64,000 bases of DNA from Desulfosporosinus acididurans (GCF_001029285.1 NZ_LDZY01000011.1:62001-126000); one strand, 5' to 3'. Shown: positions 36,801-44,557, counted from the first letter of the stretch. Numbers and translations: made by a program. Notes: generated by a model not told the origin, from the letters alone.

Positions 36801-37376
36801 GCTCAGCTCGTCGTTGTTGACCCGGATACTTATTTGTTTGACGCTGCTGCCTTCAATGGCAACGTTAGAGACACCACTTACGCCACTAACTTTAGGCTGA
36901 AGCTTGACATTAATAAACTGGTTTAGCTGATCTGAACTCATGCTGCTTTGCACCGTATACGTCATGGCCGGAAAACTGCCAAAGCTAACCCGGTTCACAT
37001 CCGGTTGTTCGGCACCGGATGGCAGAGTGAATTTGTTGACCGCGTCCTGTACTTGTTTCTCAGCATCATCCAGATTAGCTGAATAATCAAATTCCATTAC
37101 CACGAAGGAGATATTCTGGTTGGAAATAGTTTTGATGTCGGTAACCCCTTGAATACCGGAAAGCGCTTTTTGTAAGGGCAAAGAAATATCGCTGTCCACC
37201 TCTTCCGGCGTTCCACCAGGATACAATGTGGAAATCGTAATCATTGGAATACTGATATTAGGCATTGTTTCCATTTGCATGTTTTTCGCGGAGTAAATAC
37301 CGCCACCCAACAACAAAATGATGATGAGAATTACCGCAAAGGAATTCCTGACAGCCATTTTGGTTAATTTACCCAC
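33867..37376 (-). CDS. RND-family efflux transporter with coiled-coil insert
   Basis: I start at GTG 37376 (VGKLTKMAVRNSF), with AAGGA 8 nt upstream. The 1169-aa protein has the HAE1/AcrB plan: TM1, ISIPMITISTLYPGGTPEEVD, 12 TM helices in two sets and the TM4 acidic pair in GRIVDDSIVVIENI. Unlike usual members it carries an insert of about 150 residues (near 245-400) in the first outside domain. The insert is Gly/Gln-rich, then coiled-coil (QKAEAAIISQQQVL, KAQATLQGAQSELD), then Pro/Ala-rich. No adaptor or outer-membrane gene is adjacent, so it may work alone in a single-membrane cell, as SwrC does. Confidence 0.88.
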   Translation of the reverse strand: MGKLTKMAVRNSFAVILIIILLLGGGIYSAKNMQMETMPNISIPMITISTLYPGGTPEEVDSDISLPLQKALSGIQGVTDIKTISNQNISFVVMEFDYSANLDDAEKQVQDAVNKFTLPSGAEQPDVNRVSFGSFPAMTYTVQSSMSSDQLNQFINVKLQPKVSGVSGVSNVAIEGSSVKQISIRVNNDELSNNNLTLQDVQKALTANNVTIPAGQFNQGQQTLTVSIDNKLQSISDLQAIPLIVLPNATQSIGDAMNQITQGMQNLAGSVGQISGAVGDLGKSVGGMGQDLGQLGSLVGGNVQAMAMLNVIQKAEAAIISQQQVLANPGSTPVAKKQAQAAIQKAQATLQGAQSELDTLLADQAAKGKALAGTKPQVQAPVGEAKKPGPMSAVKAPSTVSPSIKVVFLKDVATVSESNAPVDLYTRSSGKPGVVLNIYKTDNANTVILSQNVSSALADLAQSNSQVTFTKINDSADAVKTSVNGMLREGLLGALFAIIVIALFLRDVRATVIAVISIPLSILITLIFLPRFAFTLNTMTLGGIAVAIGRIVDDSIVVIENIYRHKQQGLAPGREMVENAAGEVARAITSSTITTVAVFLPLGMVTGIVGKLFVPFAYTIVISILASLLVALTVVPALARLMILRRPVKHQAKASKFTSGYGNILKSALNHKFIVLLGAVIILLGSFVLLKQVGIQFLPSDTTSVLQGSLTMPPGTSLSQTNAKAEQFEQYLDSNPNVKTVVSVIGNNTATNKTPGAMQQDNQGSFTIVLKDGINKDPAAQAIIAKAKQLQTGGEALVVKTQSSTGQKDNFELTVNGNNMDDITKATSIIMQTLAKDQSLENLANNLAQKKPEISIKIDAGKAAQNGLTPIAAAGLMRNILSNNYVMTLTQGTQNTDVMLGFAGNDINSVSALENIQVNGANGPVQLKDISTIQQVNGAVSISELDGNQYADITADINGNDTQKVANDALKLVDGIKEQLPKGVTYSLTGTTSDIASGFGQMGLAMLAAVLLVYIVMVMAFGEGLTPLAILFSLPFAATGALIALYLTAQPLTMSGLIGMLMLIGIVVTNAIVLLDRVKSNRKQGMALQEALIEAGSVRLRPIVMTALATIMATLPLALGFSEGTIMSQGMGIVVIGGLTLSTILTLVIVPIIFSLLETAKEKLFPQPH

Positions 37377-37754
37377 TTTCTTCTTCCTTTCTGTTACACA
37401 GTTATGCATGAAATATTGTATTTCTCTGCAACAATACAGGGTGCGATAAAGATAATATCATTAACCTATTGTATCTGGTTTCTATTAAAACAATTTTCTT
37501 AAATTGTAAATCCTGGTCAAGTACTTCGTGAAATCACTGATAGGTTTTGCCAATATGCTGGATTTATTCCCCATGTTATGTTTAAAAACAACGATCATAC
37601 AAATGGTCTTATTTGAGCAAGTCGGGTATTTTACATTCGACACCTGAAACTCACTTCGTTTTTGATCTGTATATAAAAACAAAGACATCACGATTTGCTG
37701 TCCTGATGCCTTTGTTTATTGAACTTGAAATTGTAATTTTTGAGGTTATATTTC
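37377..37754. other. Intergenic region upstream of the RND gene
   Basis: Contains a 68-codon minus-strand frame (37485-37691) with no ribosome binding site and no recognisable family. I see no supported gene. The promoter of the RND gene should lie here. Confidence 0.3.
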
Positions 37755-37944
37755 TTCAACCGTTTATACAGACGTCCCCCCGAAAAATGCCCAAGAAGAA
37801 TAAACCTCCATAAACGGCGAAAAAGGATTCTTTGGCTGCCACCGGGGATTCGATTTTGCTGCTGGGAAAATCGCTGCCCACAGCAGTCTGTATGTCCTTG
37901 GTAAACAGCTGAGATGTCAGCCTCGCCGGCGTCCAGATTAAAGC
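37755..37944 (-). pseudogene. Deletion-shortened remnant of a Bce-type permease gene
   Basis: Two collinear pieces of the permease gene at 18.7-20.7 kb are joined: the last seven codons plus downstream bases (37755-37780 versus 18718-18743), and an internal stretch for residues ~495-549 (37782-37944 versus 19096-19258, roughly 87% identical by eye). About 350 bp between them are missing. A hairpin homologous to the one upstream of the kinase lies ~95 bp further on, so the remnant preserves both ends of a lost Bce locus. Confidence 0.85.
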
Positions 37945-38035
37945 GTTGCCAAAAATTCATCCTCTTCCTCCATTCATGGTTCTCAACGCCTACTATTTCC
38001 ACCACTATCCTCTATTTCATGCTTACGGCAATAAA

Positions 38036-38074
38036 ATAAAAATCCAGAGCCTACTATCGCTCTGGATTGCTTTT
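38036..38074. terminator. Hairpin paired with the Bce remnant
   Basis: AATCCAGAGC and GCTCTGGATT with loop CTACTATC, A-rich on one side and GCTTTTAA on the other. It is homologous to the hairpin at 23374-23401, with compensatory base changes. Confidence 0.6.
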
Positions 38075-38267
38075 AATCGTTACTACTATCATTATAAGTC
38101 AGATAATTGAAAAAGGACAGTATCATACGAATGCGTAACGGTTTAATACTTATGATCAGAGGGACGGCATCTTTTAAGTATTATTGGAATATTACCCCTG
38201 CCTAAATGAATCAAGCATCCTCTTCCCAACCGGCAGAGGGTGCTTGCGTTCATAATGCCTTTGCTCT

Positions 38268-38849
38268 TCACTTAAATAAGTCTTCAAGATCCATACTAAA
38301 CCCTTTCAAAATATCTGAATGGGCTACTCCTGTTTCCTTCAATACCTCTACCTGCTGATATTGCCCTTCTTCATTCAAACCATAGATCTGTACAGTATTC
38401 AAAAAAGGATTAACTATCCAATATTCATTAACCCTATATTGCATATATAAATTAAGTTTCTTAACGAGATCATGAGCTTGATTTGAAGGAGATAAAATTT
38501 CAATAATCAGTTCTGGTGAACCGACATATTTATTTTCGCCTAGTTTCGTTTTATCACAAATAACCGATAAATCCGGAATGACCACCTTGGCCTTTTCAGT
38601 CTGATCTCCTTGGTCATCATCAGCTGTCCTAAGCTCAATGTCAAAGGGGGCTGGGAAGACTTCGCATTCTTTTCCTTCAAGGAAATTGAATAACTTTGCA
38701 TGTAATCTACTGGAAATTCTTTGATGCTTCGTCGAAGGAGATGGTACCATATACACTATGCCATCGATATATTCTAAATAACTCTCGGTATTCTCTCGGA
38801 GTTTATTATATTCAGCGATCGTAATTACTTGAGGTTCAGTTAAACCCAC
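38268..38849 (-). CDS. Uma2-family (DUF820) endonuclease-like protein, copy 2
   Basis: Start GTG 38849 (VGLTEPQVITIAEYNK) with GAGGGGGTG upstream; 193 aa. The nuclease-like core is KVVIPDLSVICDKTKL, GSPELIIEILSPSN and LNLYMQYRVNEYWIVNP. It is more distant from copies 1 and 3 than they are from each other. It lies between a Bce remnant and a toxin-locus remnant, in an accessory region. Confidence 0.88.
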   Translation of the reverse strand: MGLTEPQVITIAEYNKLRENTESYLEYIDGIVYMVPSPSTKHQRISSRLHAKLFNFLEGKECEVFPAPFDIELRTADDDQGDQTEKAKVVIPDLSVICDKTKLGENKYVGSPELIIEILSPSNQAHDLVKKLNLYMQYRVNEYWIVNPFLNTVQIYGLNEEGQYQQVEVLKETGVAHSDILKGFSMDLEDLFK

Positions 38850-38947
38850 TATGAACACCCCCTCATTTGCCAAAACTTATACATTTACCATATTATAACA
38901 CAAACTGTGCCAAATATAGCGATACCAATAGTTTGTGTGTGACCCGG

Positions 38948-39110
38948 TTGCATATTTTACAGTCCGTGAGTATAATATTAGCTAACCGTCCCACGACAAC
39001 CTGTTAGAACTATTATGGCATAATCTTCCAGGCAATATGATGAAACTTATCCCTGACTGCTCCAGGGATCAGGCCGCCTCATAACACAAGGCGGCCTGAT
39101 TTGTTTCATT
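38948..39110 (+). ncRNA. Orphan copy of the type I antitoxin promoter and hairpins, toxin deleted
   Basis: The promoter (TTGCAT, 17 nt, TATAAT) and its flank match 16540-16570. A few bases on, the sequence jumps to the part that follows the toxin in the first copy (16790 onward). The toxin frame and antitoxin terminator are gone, and the toxin -10 element is damaged (CATAAT). The RNA would run about 125 nt through CCCTG/CAGGG and a 9-bp G+C-rich stem ending in ATTTGTTT. It may be a free small RNA or just a scar. Confidence 0.55.
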
Positions 39111-39122
39111 TAAACAGCTAAT

Positions 39123-39345
39123 TTACTTTTCCCTATCCACCATTCTACGACCAGCCGCAAGTTCAACAAGCGAGGTACTAGGAATATCAAGGACACCGCT
39201 TTCATATCTTGAATAGGTTGTTTGACTTACCTTCAGCAAAGTGGCAAGCTCTTGCTGAGTCAAATCCTTATCCTCGCCAGCGGTTTAGTGCTATTCTTAT
39301 ATTGTTTCGTAGTGTAGAAAGAGGTTTCTTATAAGCAATATAGTG
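39123..39345 (-). pseudogene. Decayed XRE-family HTH regulator
   Basis: The minus strand reads RNNIRIALNR, then after a frame change EDKDLTQQELATLLKVSQTTYSRYESG, followed by LDIPSTSLVELA and a premature end (GRRMVDREK). This is an HTH_3 domain with a frameshift near 39281 and no start codon. Confidence 0.7.
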
Positions 39346-39455
39346 TAGTTAATAATATAGTATATTGCTGGTGGTGTAATTCTTACTTACGGTAATGTTG
39401 CAAAAAAATTAAGGTTGATATGTTACCACTAACCTCGAACATAAAAGGAGATAAG

Positions 39456-40283
39456 ATGTCAAATATCATTGAGATAAGCGATTTTTCATCGTCCAATTTG
39501 GATGTCTTTGCTCGCCTGACGGAAACGCAGCTGCGCAACCGGTTGGAGCCGGAGATGGGCCTCTTTATTGCGGAGAGTACCAAGGTAATTGGACTTGCCC
39601 TCGACGCTGGATGCGAGCCTATTTCACTTTTGATGGAGCGCAAATACATTGCAGGGCAGGCGCACGGAATAATCACCCGCTGCGGAGATGTCCCCGTCTA
39701 TACTGCCGATAGCAACCTGCTAGCAGGGCTGACTGGCTTTCAGCTGACCCGCGGTGTGCTGTGTGCCATGCGGCGTCCTCATCTACCCAGCGTTGAGGAG
39801 GCGTGTGCCGGTGCAAGTCGAGTGGCTGTGCTTGAAGGTATTGCGGACTCTACCAACGTCGGTGCCATTTTTCGCTCGGCTGCGGCGCTAGGCATCGATA
39901 CCGTGTTGCTTACCCCCTCATGCTGTGACCCACTGTGCCGGCGTGCGGTGAGGGTGAGCATGGGTACCATCTTCCAAGTGCCTTGGGCCCGTATTGGCAG
40001 CGAGCCCTCGCAGTGGCCGCAGCAGGGCATGAAGAGTCTGCGCAAGCTAGGCTTTAAGACCGTTGCCATGGCTTTAAATGATAACGCTGTCAGCATAGAC
40101 GATCCGCAACTCATGGCAGAGGAAAAGCTTGCTATCGTATTGGGTTCAGAAGGTAATGGACTGGCGCCCTGCACGATTGCTGACTGCGATTACACCGCGT
40201 GCATCCCCATGTCCCATAACGTAGACTCTCTGAACGTTGCTGCTGCCAGCGCCGTGGCCTTTTGGCAACTGAGGGTCCGGTAA
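39456..40283 (+). CDS. TrmH/SpoU-family RNA 2'-O-methyltransferase
   Basis: Start ATG 39456 with AAGGAG 5 nt upstream; 275 aa. The N-terminal substrate-binding domain begins near RLTETQLRNRLEPEMGLFIAES. The SPOUT knot motifs are VLEGIADSTNVGAIFRSAAALG, AIVLGSEGNGLAP and NVDSLNVAAASAVAF. Such enzymes methylate ribose in 23S rRNA or tRNA with SAM. The gene looks clearly richer in G+C than its surroundings (many GCG, CTG and CGC codons), so it may have been acquired. It stands alone. Confidence 0.9.
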   Translation: MSNIIEISDFSSSNLDVFARLTETQLRNRLEPEMGLFIAESTKVIGLALDAGCEPISLLMERKYIAGQAHGIITRCGDVPVYTADSNLLAGLTGFQLTRGVLCAMRRPHLPSVEEACAGASRVAVLEGIADSTNVGAIFRSAAALGIDTVLLTPSCCDPLCRRAVRVSMGTIFQVPWARIGSEPSQWPQQGMKSLRKLGFKTVAMALNDNAVSIDDPQLMAEEKLAIVLGSEGNGLAPCTIADCDYTACIPMSHNVDSLNVAAASAVAFWQLRVR

Positions 40284-40452
40284 ACTTTTATATTTACATA
40301 ATACGTCGTAAAATAAGAATTAGCAGAAACTTAGAGGTAAGGGAAAGGTGCTAATGATGGGCAACTACTTCTATTCTTTCCCGTTTCTTTTATGCGTGCC
40401 AAGCCCCTAAAACGCTAGTATCAAGGATTGTAAATATTATTAACTTCAATAC

Positions 40453-40480
40453 TTGACAAGGAACTGAATTTAAGTATAAT
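40453..40480 (+). promoter_or_regulatory. Strong sigma-A promoter of a candidate small RNA
   Basis: TTGACA at 40453 and TATAAT at 40475 with a 16-nt spacer, both perfect consensus. No reading frame follows. Confidence 0.65.
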
Positions 40481-40486
40481 AATCTC

Positions 40487-40638
40487 ATAATCAGTTATTA
40501 AACAAAGATTCAGTGCAAAAACTTGTTGGTAGCGTGCTAGGGAAGTTTCGATTCATCGAAGGTTTCAGCAATGCAATCAGATAGGACGATGCTGAAATCG
40601 AGGAATCGAACCACCTAAAAGGGTGGTTATTTTGTTTA
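40487..40638 (+). ncRNA. Candidate structured small RNA (~150 nt)
   Basis: Between the consensus promoter and an intrinsic terminator (AACCACC/GGTGGTT then ATTTTGTTT, 40609-40638) lies a sequence with nested pairing: GTTTCGATT with AATCGAA, and TTTCAGCA with TGCTGAAA. These form one long interrupted hairpin around a ~20-nt loop. No gene longer than 15 codons with a ribosome binding site is present. The shape loosely recalls 6S-type RNAs, but I do not assign a family. Confidence 0.55.
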
Positions 40639-40651
40639 GAAAGAAAATTTT

Positions 40652-41080
40652 CCCGCAAAGTTCCTCTTGGTTAGGTCGGTCTGTATAAGTCAGGTTAGTC
40701 AGTCAAGTTCGTATGAGTCAGGTCAGTTAGTCAAGTTCGTATGAGTCAGGTCAGTTAGTCAAGTTCGTATGAGTCAGGTCAGTTAGTCAAGTTCGTATGA
40801 GTCAGGTCGGTTTTTAAAACACGAAGAAATAGTGGAGGATTTGTCTAGATTAGTTTCTAACTTAAACTTAATTGTTGAATATTTACCTTTAGTTTAGGTC
40901 AAAGTATTTACTCCCTTACTTTTTTAGTTTTTCAAGATTCTTACTTGATAGTTCTGTTTACTCAGATGTAAGGTGCTCCAACTATTTTGATTTTACTCTG
41001 GTTGTGGATTAGATTAGTAAAGCTTTGCTGAAGATTAATCTCGAGCCGTGTATCCATTAATTCTAGAGGAACTTTGCGGG
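40652..41080. mobile_element. Possible MITE-like element with 16-bp terminal inverted repeats
   Basis: CCCGCAAAGTTCCTCT (40652-40667) and its exact complement (41065-41080) bound about 430 bp that hold the tandem repeats and no gene. A/T-rich flanks partly continue the symmetry. Target-site duplication is not obvious, so this is tentative. Confidence 0.4.
40676..40816. repeat. Tandem repeat, 28-bp unit, about 4-5 copies
   Basis: The unit GTCAAGTTCGTATGAGTCAG.. (28 bp) is repeated exactly from 40702, with degenerate copies at both ends. It is not in a reading frame and is not CRISPR-like, since the units have no unique spacers. Confidence 0.85.
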
Positions 41081-41096
41081 ATTCAATTTTAGATGT

Positions 41097-41127
41097 AAAG
41101 GCCACTCATGAGTGGCCTAATTTTTTT
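41097..41127 (+). terminator. Intrinsic terminator
   Basis: AGGCCACTCATGAGTGGCCT is a perfect 20-nt palindrome followed by AATTTTTTT. It lies about 16 bp after the inverted repeat end. No upstream gene is evident, which suggests an untranslated transcript. Confidence 0.7.
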
Positions 41128-41234
41128 ATTATAATGGCTGCCGAAACGTTGTCTAAACAAATTTCCAGGTTCTTTTCAACAACGAAAGAAATCCCTTCAG
41201 TGATTGACCGTTAAGAACTAATAGGTTTGACGCA

Positions 41235-41391
41235 TTAATTAGGAGCATCAATCCCCACAATGGCTCCTTTCCTGTTAAATTGCAAGTTGCTCATAATACC
41301 TAAAAAGTGATTGAGTTGTTCTTGAGAATAGTAACGATAACCACTAGGAGCAATATGGTGAGGTTTTAACGTCTTCTGTGATTGTATTCAC
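41235..41391 (-). pseudogene. Remnant of an IS607-type or MerR-like HTH gene
   Basis: The minus strand reads KTLKPHHIAPSGYRYYSQEQ and then LNHFLG, the HTH end seen in IS607 TnpA and MerR proteins. About 20 further codons precede the stop. The start is missing (in-frame stop just upstream). Confidence 0.55.
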
Positions 41392-41417
41392 TATCTGTTC
41401 TAACCTTTACTATCGGT

Positions 41418-41846
41418 TCAACGTATTTCCATAAATTCGAATATTTGCCCATCTATACTGATTATTTCGTCAATGGGAATCGCTGTGCCATCGGTCATAA
41501 CGATAACCCGTTCATATTCGTCTATCTTTTTAGCCGTACTGACAGCAGTAACATAGGTGCCGCCATTCTTCTTCGCATCCGGCTGAAAATAGGTAATTGC
41601 GATTTCGGGATACTCTTTAATCCGATCTGCTATGACTTGCAGCCTATCACTCAAAGCGTCTTTCATATATTCGTCCAATTTTACTCTTTCATCAGTCAGC
41701 CTTGCGGTTTCTTTGATGGCGGTATCATAGCCGGTCAGTGCGGCGAAAGGGGAAAACTGAGCTGCCCGGTCAATAGCAGTCATATGAGGGTGTGTCGTAG
41801 AGACGTGGTGAGGTAGATTAATGATGTCATCATATGTTTTCGTCAT
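41418..41846 (-). CDS. YolD-like protein
   Basis: A 142-aa protein with the family motif YDDIINLPHHVSTTHPHM followed by RAAQFSPFAALTGYD. YolD-like proteins accompany Y-family polymerases in Gram-positive bacteria and are thought to be the functional counterpart of UmuD. The gene overlaps the polymerase gene by 4 nt, so the two are co-translated. An SOS promoter would be upstream of the polymerase gene. Confidence 0.9.
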   Translation of the reverse strand: MTKTYDDIINLPHHVSTTHPHMTAIDRAAQFSPFAALTGYDTAIKETARLTDERVKLDEYMKDALSDRLQVIADRIKEYPEIAITYFQPDAKKNGGTYVTAVSTAKKIDEYERVIVMTDGTAIPIDEIISIDGQIFEFMEIR

Positions 41847-43366
41847 GATTTGTGCCCTCCAATCTGCCTGTTCCGGTCTACAGTGGTAGCTCCTTCCTCC
41901 AGATTCATACCCTTTAGAATGGCATTCTTGCCGTATTTCTTTTTTATTTCCAGCATTGCTTGCTGCATCTTTTTTTCTCGTGCAAGCTCAGCTTCTTCAT
42001 CTTCTTTTTTCGCCTGCACAGCCGCGTAATCCGTAAAGAGATCAAGCTGTTCAAAGTTGCTTGTCTTGTGAACAGTTGCCTCATCAACGACATGATTCGC
42101 TGTGATGTTGACTCTTCTGATCAGAAGATTTTTGTCAACGATGCGTTCAAACAGCTCTGTGACGGCATCCATGATTAGCTTTGTAGAGGAGGTCTGTCTG
42201 CCAAGATTTACTGACCCATGCGCGGATTTTGGAACAGCGCGTCCATAGTGGTCAGTGGTGATTGCCCCGTGATATGATTTCTTTATCTCTGGATTTGTTA
42301 GATTATCGATATCATATCCAACCGTCAAAACAAGCTGGTCGCTCACAAGCCTTTTATCTACCAGATCAAGCACCAGCAAATCAGTCATTTCCCGTACGAT
42401 CAGCTTCGCTTTGTCAAAAGTATAGGCATAGTGCAGCACCTGCCCCGATCCAATACTGTTTGTGCTTGGCTTATACGCTTTAATATCGGCAATTGTGCAG
42501 GGCTCCCACCCCCACGCATGGTCGATCAGCAGCTCAGCGTTGATGCCGAACAGCTTATACAGTAAATCCTCGTTATAGTAATCGGTAGGTTTACCTAAAG
42601 AGCATCTTGCAATATCTCCCATTGTAAAGAGACCTTTTTCCTCCAACTTGTTGGCGTATCCTTTTCCAACGCGCCAAAAGTCTGTTAGCGGCCGATGCGA
42701 CCACAGGGAGCGACGGTAGCTCATTTCATTCAGCTCGGCAATCCGCATACCGTTGTTATCAGCAGGGATGTGCTTTGCCTGAATATCCATAGCGATTTTG
42801 CTAAGATACAGGTTTGTGCCAATTCCCGCCGTTGCTGTAATGCCAGTTGTTTTGAGTACATCCAGAATCATTTTCGTGGTAAGCTCACAGGCTGAAAGAT
42901 TGTAGGTGTTCAGATAATCGGTGGCGTCAAGGAATACCTCGTCAATAGAATAGACATGAATATCTTCGGGCGCAATGTATTTCAAATAGATATTGTAAAT
43001 TTGCGTGCTGTACTCTATATAATACGCCATCCTCGGTGTAGCAACAATGTAGTCCAACGAGAGATCTGGTGAGGATTTCAATTCAGTATCGTTGCAGGAA
43101 ACGCCGGAAAAGGCTCGTCCTGGGGCTTTGAGCAGCCGTGCTGCATTTGCTTCCTTGACCTTCTGTATGACTTCAAACAGCCTCGCCCTACCGGGAATGC
43201 CGTATGCTTTGAGGGAGGGAGAGACGGCCAGACAGATGGTTTTTTCTGTGCGGCTTGCGTCAGCGACAACAAGGTTGGTGGTCAGCGGATCAAGCCTTCG
43301 TTCCACACATTCGACCGAAGCGTAGAAGGATTTTAAATCAATTGCGATATAGGTTCTGTTCTTCAT
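41843..43366 (-). CDS. Y-family DNA polymerase (UmuC/DinB-like)
   Basis: A 507-aa protein. The catalytic parts are AIDLKSFYASVECVERRLDP (first metal Asp and the FYASVE motif) and DIHVYSIDEVFLDATDYL (SIDE motif). The fingers include ADASRTEKTICLAVS. The little-finger domain ends near residue 440, followed by a charged coiled-coil tail (KKEDEEAELAREKKMQQ). It belongs to the UvrX/YqjW-like group that carries out translesion synthesis. It forms an operon with YolD. The 3' end of this gene is duplicated at 17.0 kb. Confidence 0.92.
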   Translation of the reverse strand: MKNRTYIAIDLKSFYASVECVERRLDPLTTNLVVADASRTEKTICLAVSPSLKAYGIPGRARLFEVIQKVKEANAARLLKAPGRAFSGVSCNDTELKSSPDLSLDYIVATPRMAYYIEYSTQIYNIYLKYIAPEDIHVYSIDEVFLDATDYLNTYNLSACELTTKMILDVLKTTGITATAGIGTNLYLSKIAMDIQAKHIPADNNGMRIAELNEMSYRRSLWSHRPLTDFWRVGKGYANKLEEKGLFTMGDIARCSLGKPTDYYNEDLLYKLFGINAELLIDHAWGWEPCTIADIKAYKPSTNSIGSGQVLHYAYTFDKAKLIVREMTDLLVLDLVDKRLVSDQLVLTVGYDIDNLTNPEIKKSYHGAITTDHYGRAVPKSAHGSVNLGRQTSSTKLIMDAVTELFERIVDKNLLIRRVNITANHVVDEATVHKTSNFEQLDLFTDYAAVQAKKEDEEAELAREKKMQQAMLEIKKKYGKNAILKGMNLEEGATTVDRNRQIGGHKS

Positions 43367-43967
43367 GCTTATTCTTATTCTCCGGTTTTCTACTTATATA
43401 CAAATTATCTGCTCGACAAATTTTTGTTTATATGATTATCAGCTTTTCCAAAATCAAGTTGCTTTTTATTAAGTATTCCGATATTTGTAAATGCAATCTG
43501 AGGATTAGAAAAGCTCTTGTATCCTATCATTAACCATAATACTTAACATTAAAACCGCCATCTGATGACGGTTTTTTTTGTTCTTTTGCCAGGCCCCACT
43601 TGAATAATTTCGTGGCTTAAACCTAATGTTACCATTTCGGTTCCAAGGACTAGGTACAGGCTACTGGTTAGGTATTGCCTGATAGGATTTTCCTACTATA
43701 TGTTAATAACTTACTAATGAAAATAAACTTCAAGAGGAAGCAACACGCTTTTGCGTGCTGCTTCGCAGCTCGCACCGTTATCCTTACTTTACCACAAAGA
43801 GAACGGTTTGAGAACGAGTGTTCGCGAAAAATTGCAGGTAAAATTACTTGACCCGTGCACTGCTTCCTTGCCCCTAGATCACCTCTATGTTATGATAAAT
43901 TAAGGGAAAATGTGGAACTTGATAAAAAATACACTCTTTAGCCAACTTTGTGAGGAGATGATCTTTA
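43367..43967. other. Intergenic region with two hairpins
   Basis: No gene is supported. An intrinsic terminator lies at 43551-43579 (AACCG/CGGTT with eight T on the plus strand). A stem GAAGCAACACGC/GCGTGCTGCTTC lies at 43736-43765. AT-rich sequence near 43390 and 43910 probably holds the promoters of the polymerase and Uma2 genes. Confidence 0.5.
43551..43579 (+). terminator. Intrinsic terminator without an obvious gene
   Basis: Imperfect stem AACCGCCATC/GATGACGGTT followed by a run of eight T. Nothing on the plus strand for 3 kb upstream is coding, so an unannotated RNA may end here. Confidence 0.6.
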
Positions 43968-44552
43968 ATGAGCTCCCCTGAACAGAATCTTGACCGTAAA
44001 CTCACGTATAAAGACTATCTAAGTTGGTCGAAAGAAGAACAGTGCGAACTCATTAACGGAATTCCTTATAATATAACTCCTGCTCCATCGACACAGCACC
44101 AGAAAATTGTTACTACGCTCGTAGCTCAATTTTACAACGCCCTTAAAGACAGTCCCTGCCAAGTTTTTGGCGCCCCTTTTGATGTAAGATTACCAGAACC
44201 GGAGAAAAACAGTGACGATATTTTCACTATTGTACAACCTGATCTAGTTATTATCTGCGATCGAAATAAGCTGGATAACCTGGGGTGTGTGGGCGGTCCC
44301 GATCTCGTCATTGAGGTAACATCCCCATCAACCTTACGTAAAGACATTAAGGATAAGTTCTATCTCTATGAAAAAGCAGGGGTAAATCAATATTGGATAA
44401 TCTACCCAGATCAGAAAACTGTCGTAGTTTTTAAATTGGACAAAGGGGGAAAATTCGGCCGCCCCGACATCTATTGCGAAACTGATATAATACAATCCGA
44501 GATCGCTAAATCCATACAGATAGATTTAGCTGAAATATTTCAAGAGTATTAA
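43968..44552 (+). CDS. Uma2-family (DUF820) endonuclease-like protein, copy 3
   Basis: A 194-aa protein with ATG after GAGGAG. The core is IVQPDLVIICDRNKLD, GGPDLVIEVTSPST and FYLYEKAGVNQYWIIYP, close in pattern to copy 1 (both share YKDYLSW/YADYLTW starts and EKAGV). It is likely a soluble PD-(D/E)XK protein of unknown role. It is followed at once by a strong hairpin. Confidence 0.88.
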   Translation: MSSPEQNLDRKLTYKDYLSWSKEEQCELINGIPYNITPAPSTQHQKIVTTLVAQFYNALKDSPCQVFGAPFDVRLPEPEKNSDDIFTIVQPDLVIICDRNKLDNLGCVGGPDLVIEVTSPSTLRKDIKDKFYLYEKAGVNQYWIIYPDQKTVVVFKLDKGGKFGRPDIYCETDIIQSEIAKSIQIDLAEIFQEY

Positions 44553-44557
44553 TCTGA

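Noticed and set aside
37688-38005. 105-codon minus-strand frame as a new protein
   Set aside because: It is the Bce permease remnant read through junctions and flanking DNA.
40676-40816. Regular 28-bp repeats that might suggest a CRISPR array
   Set aside because: The units follow one another directly with no unique spacers, and there are no cas genes in the window.
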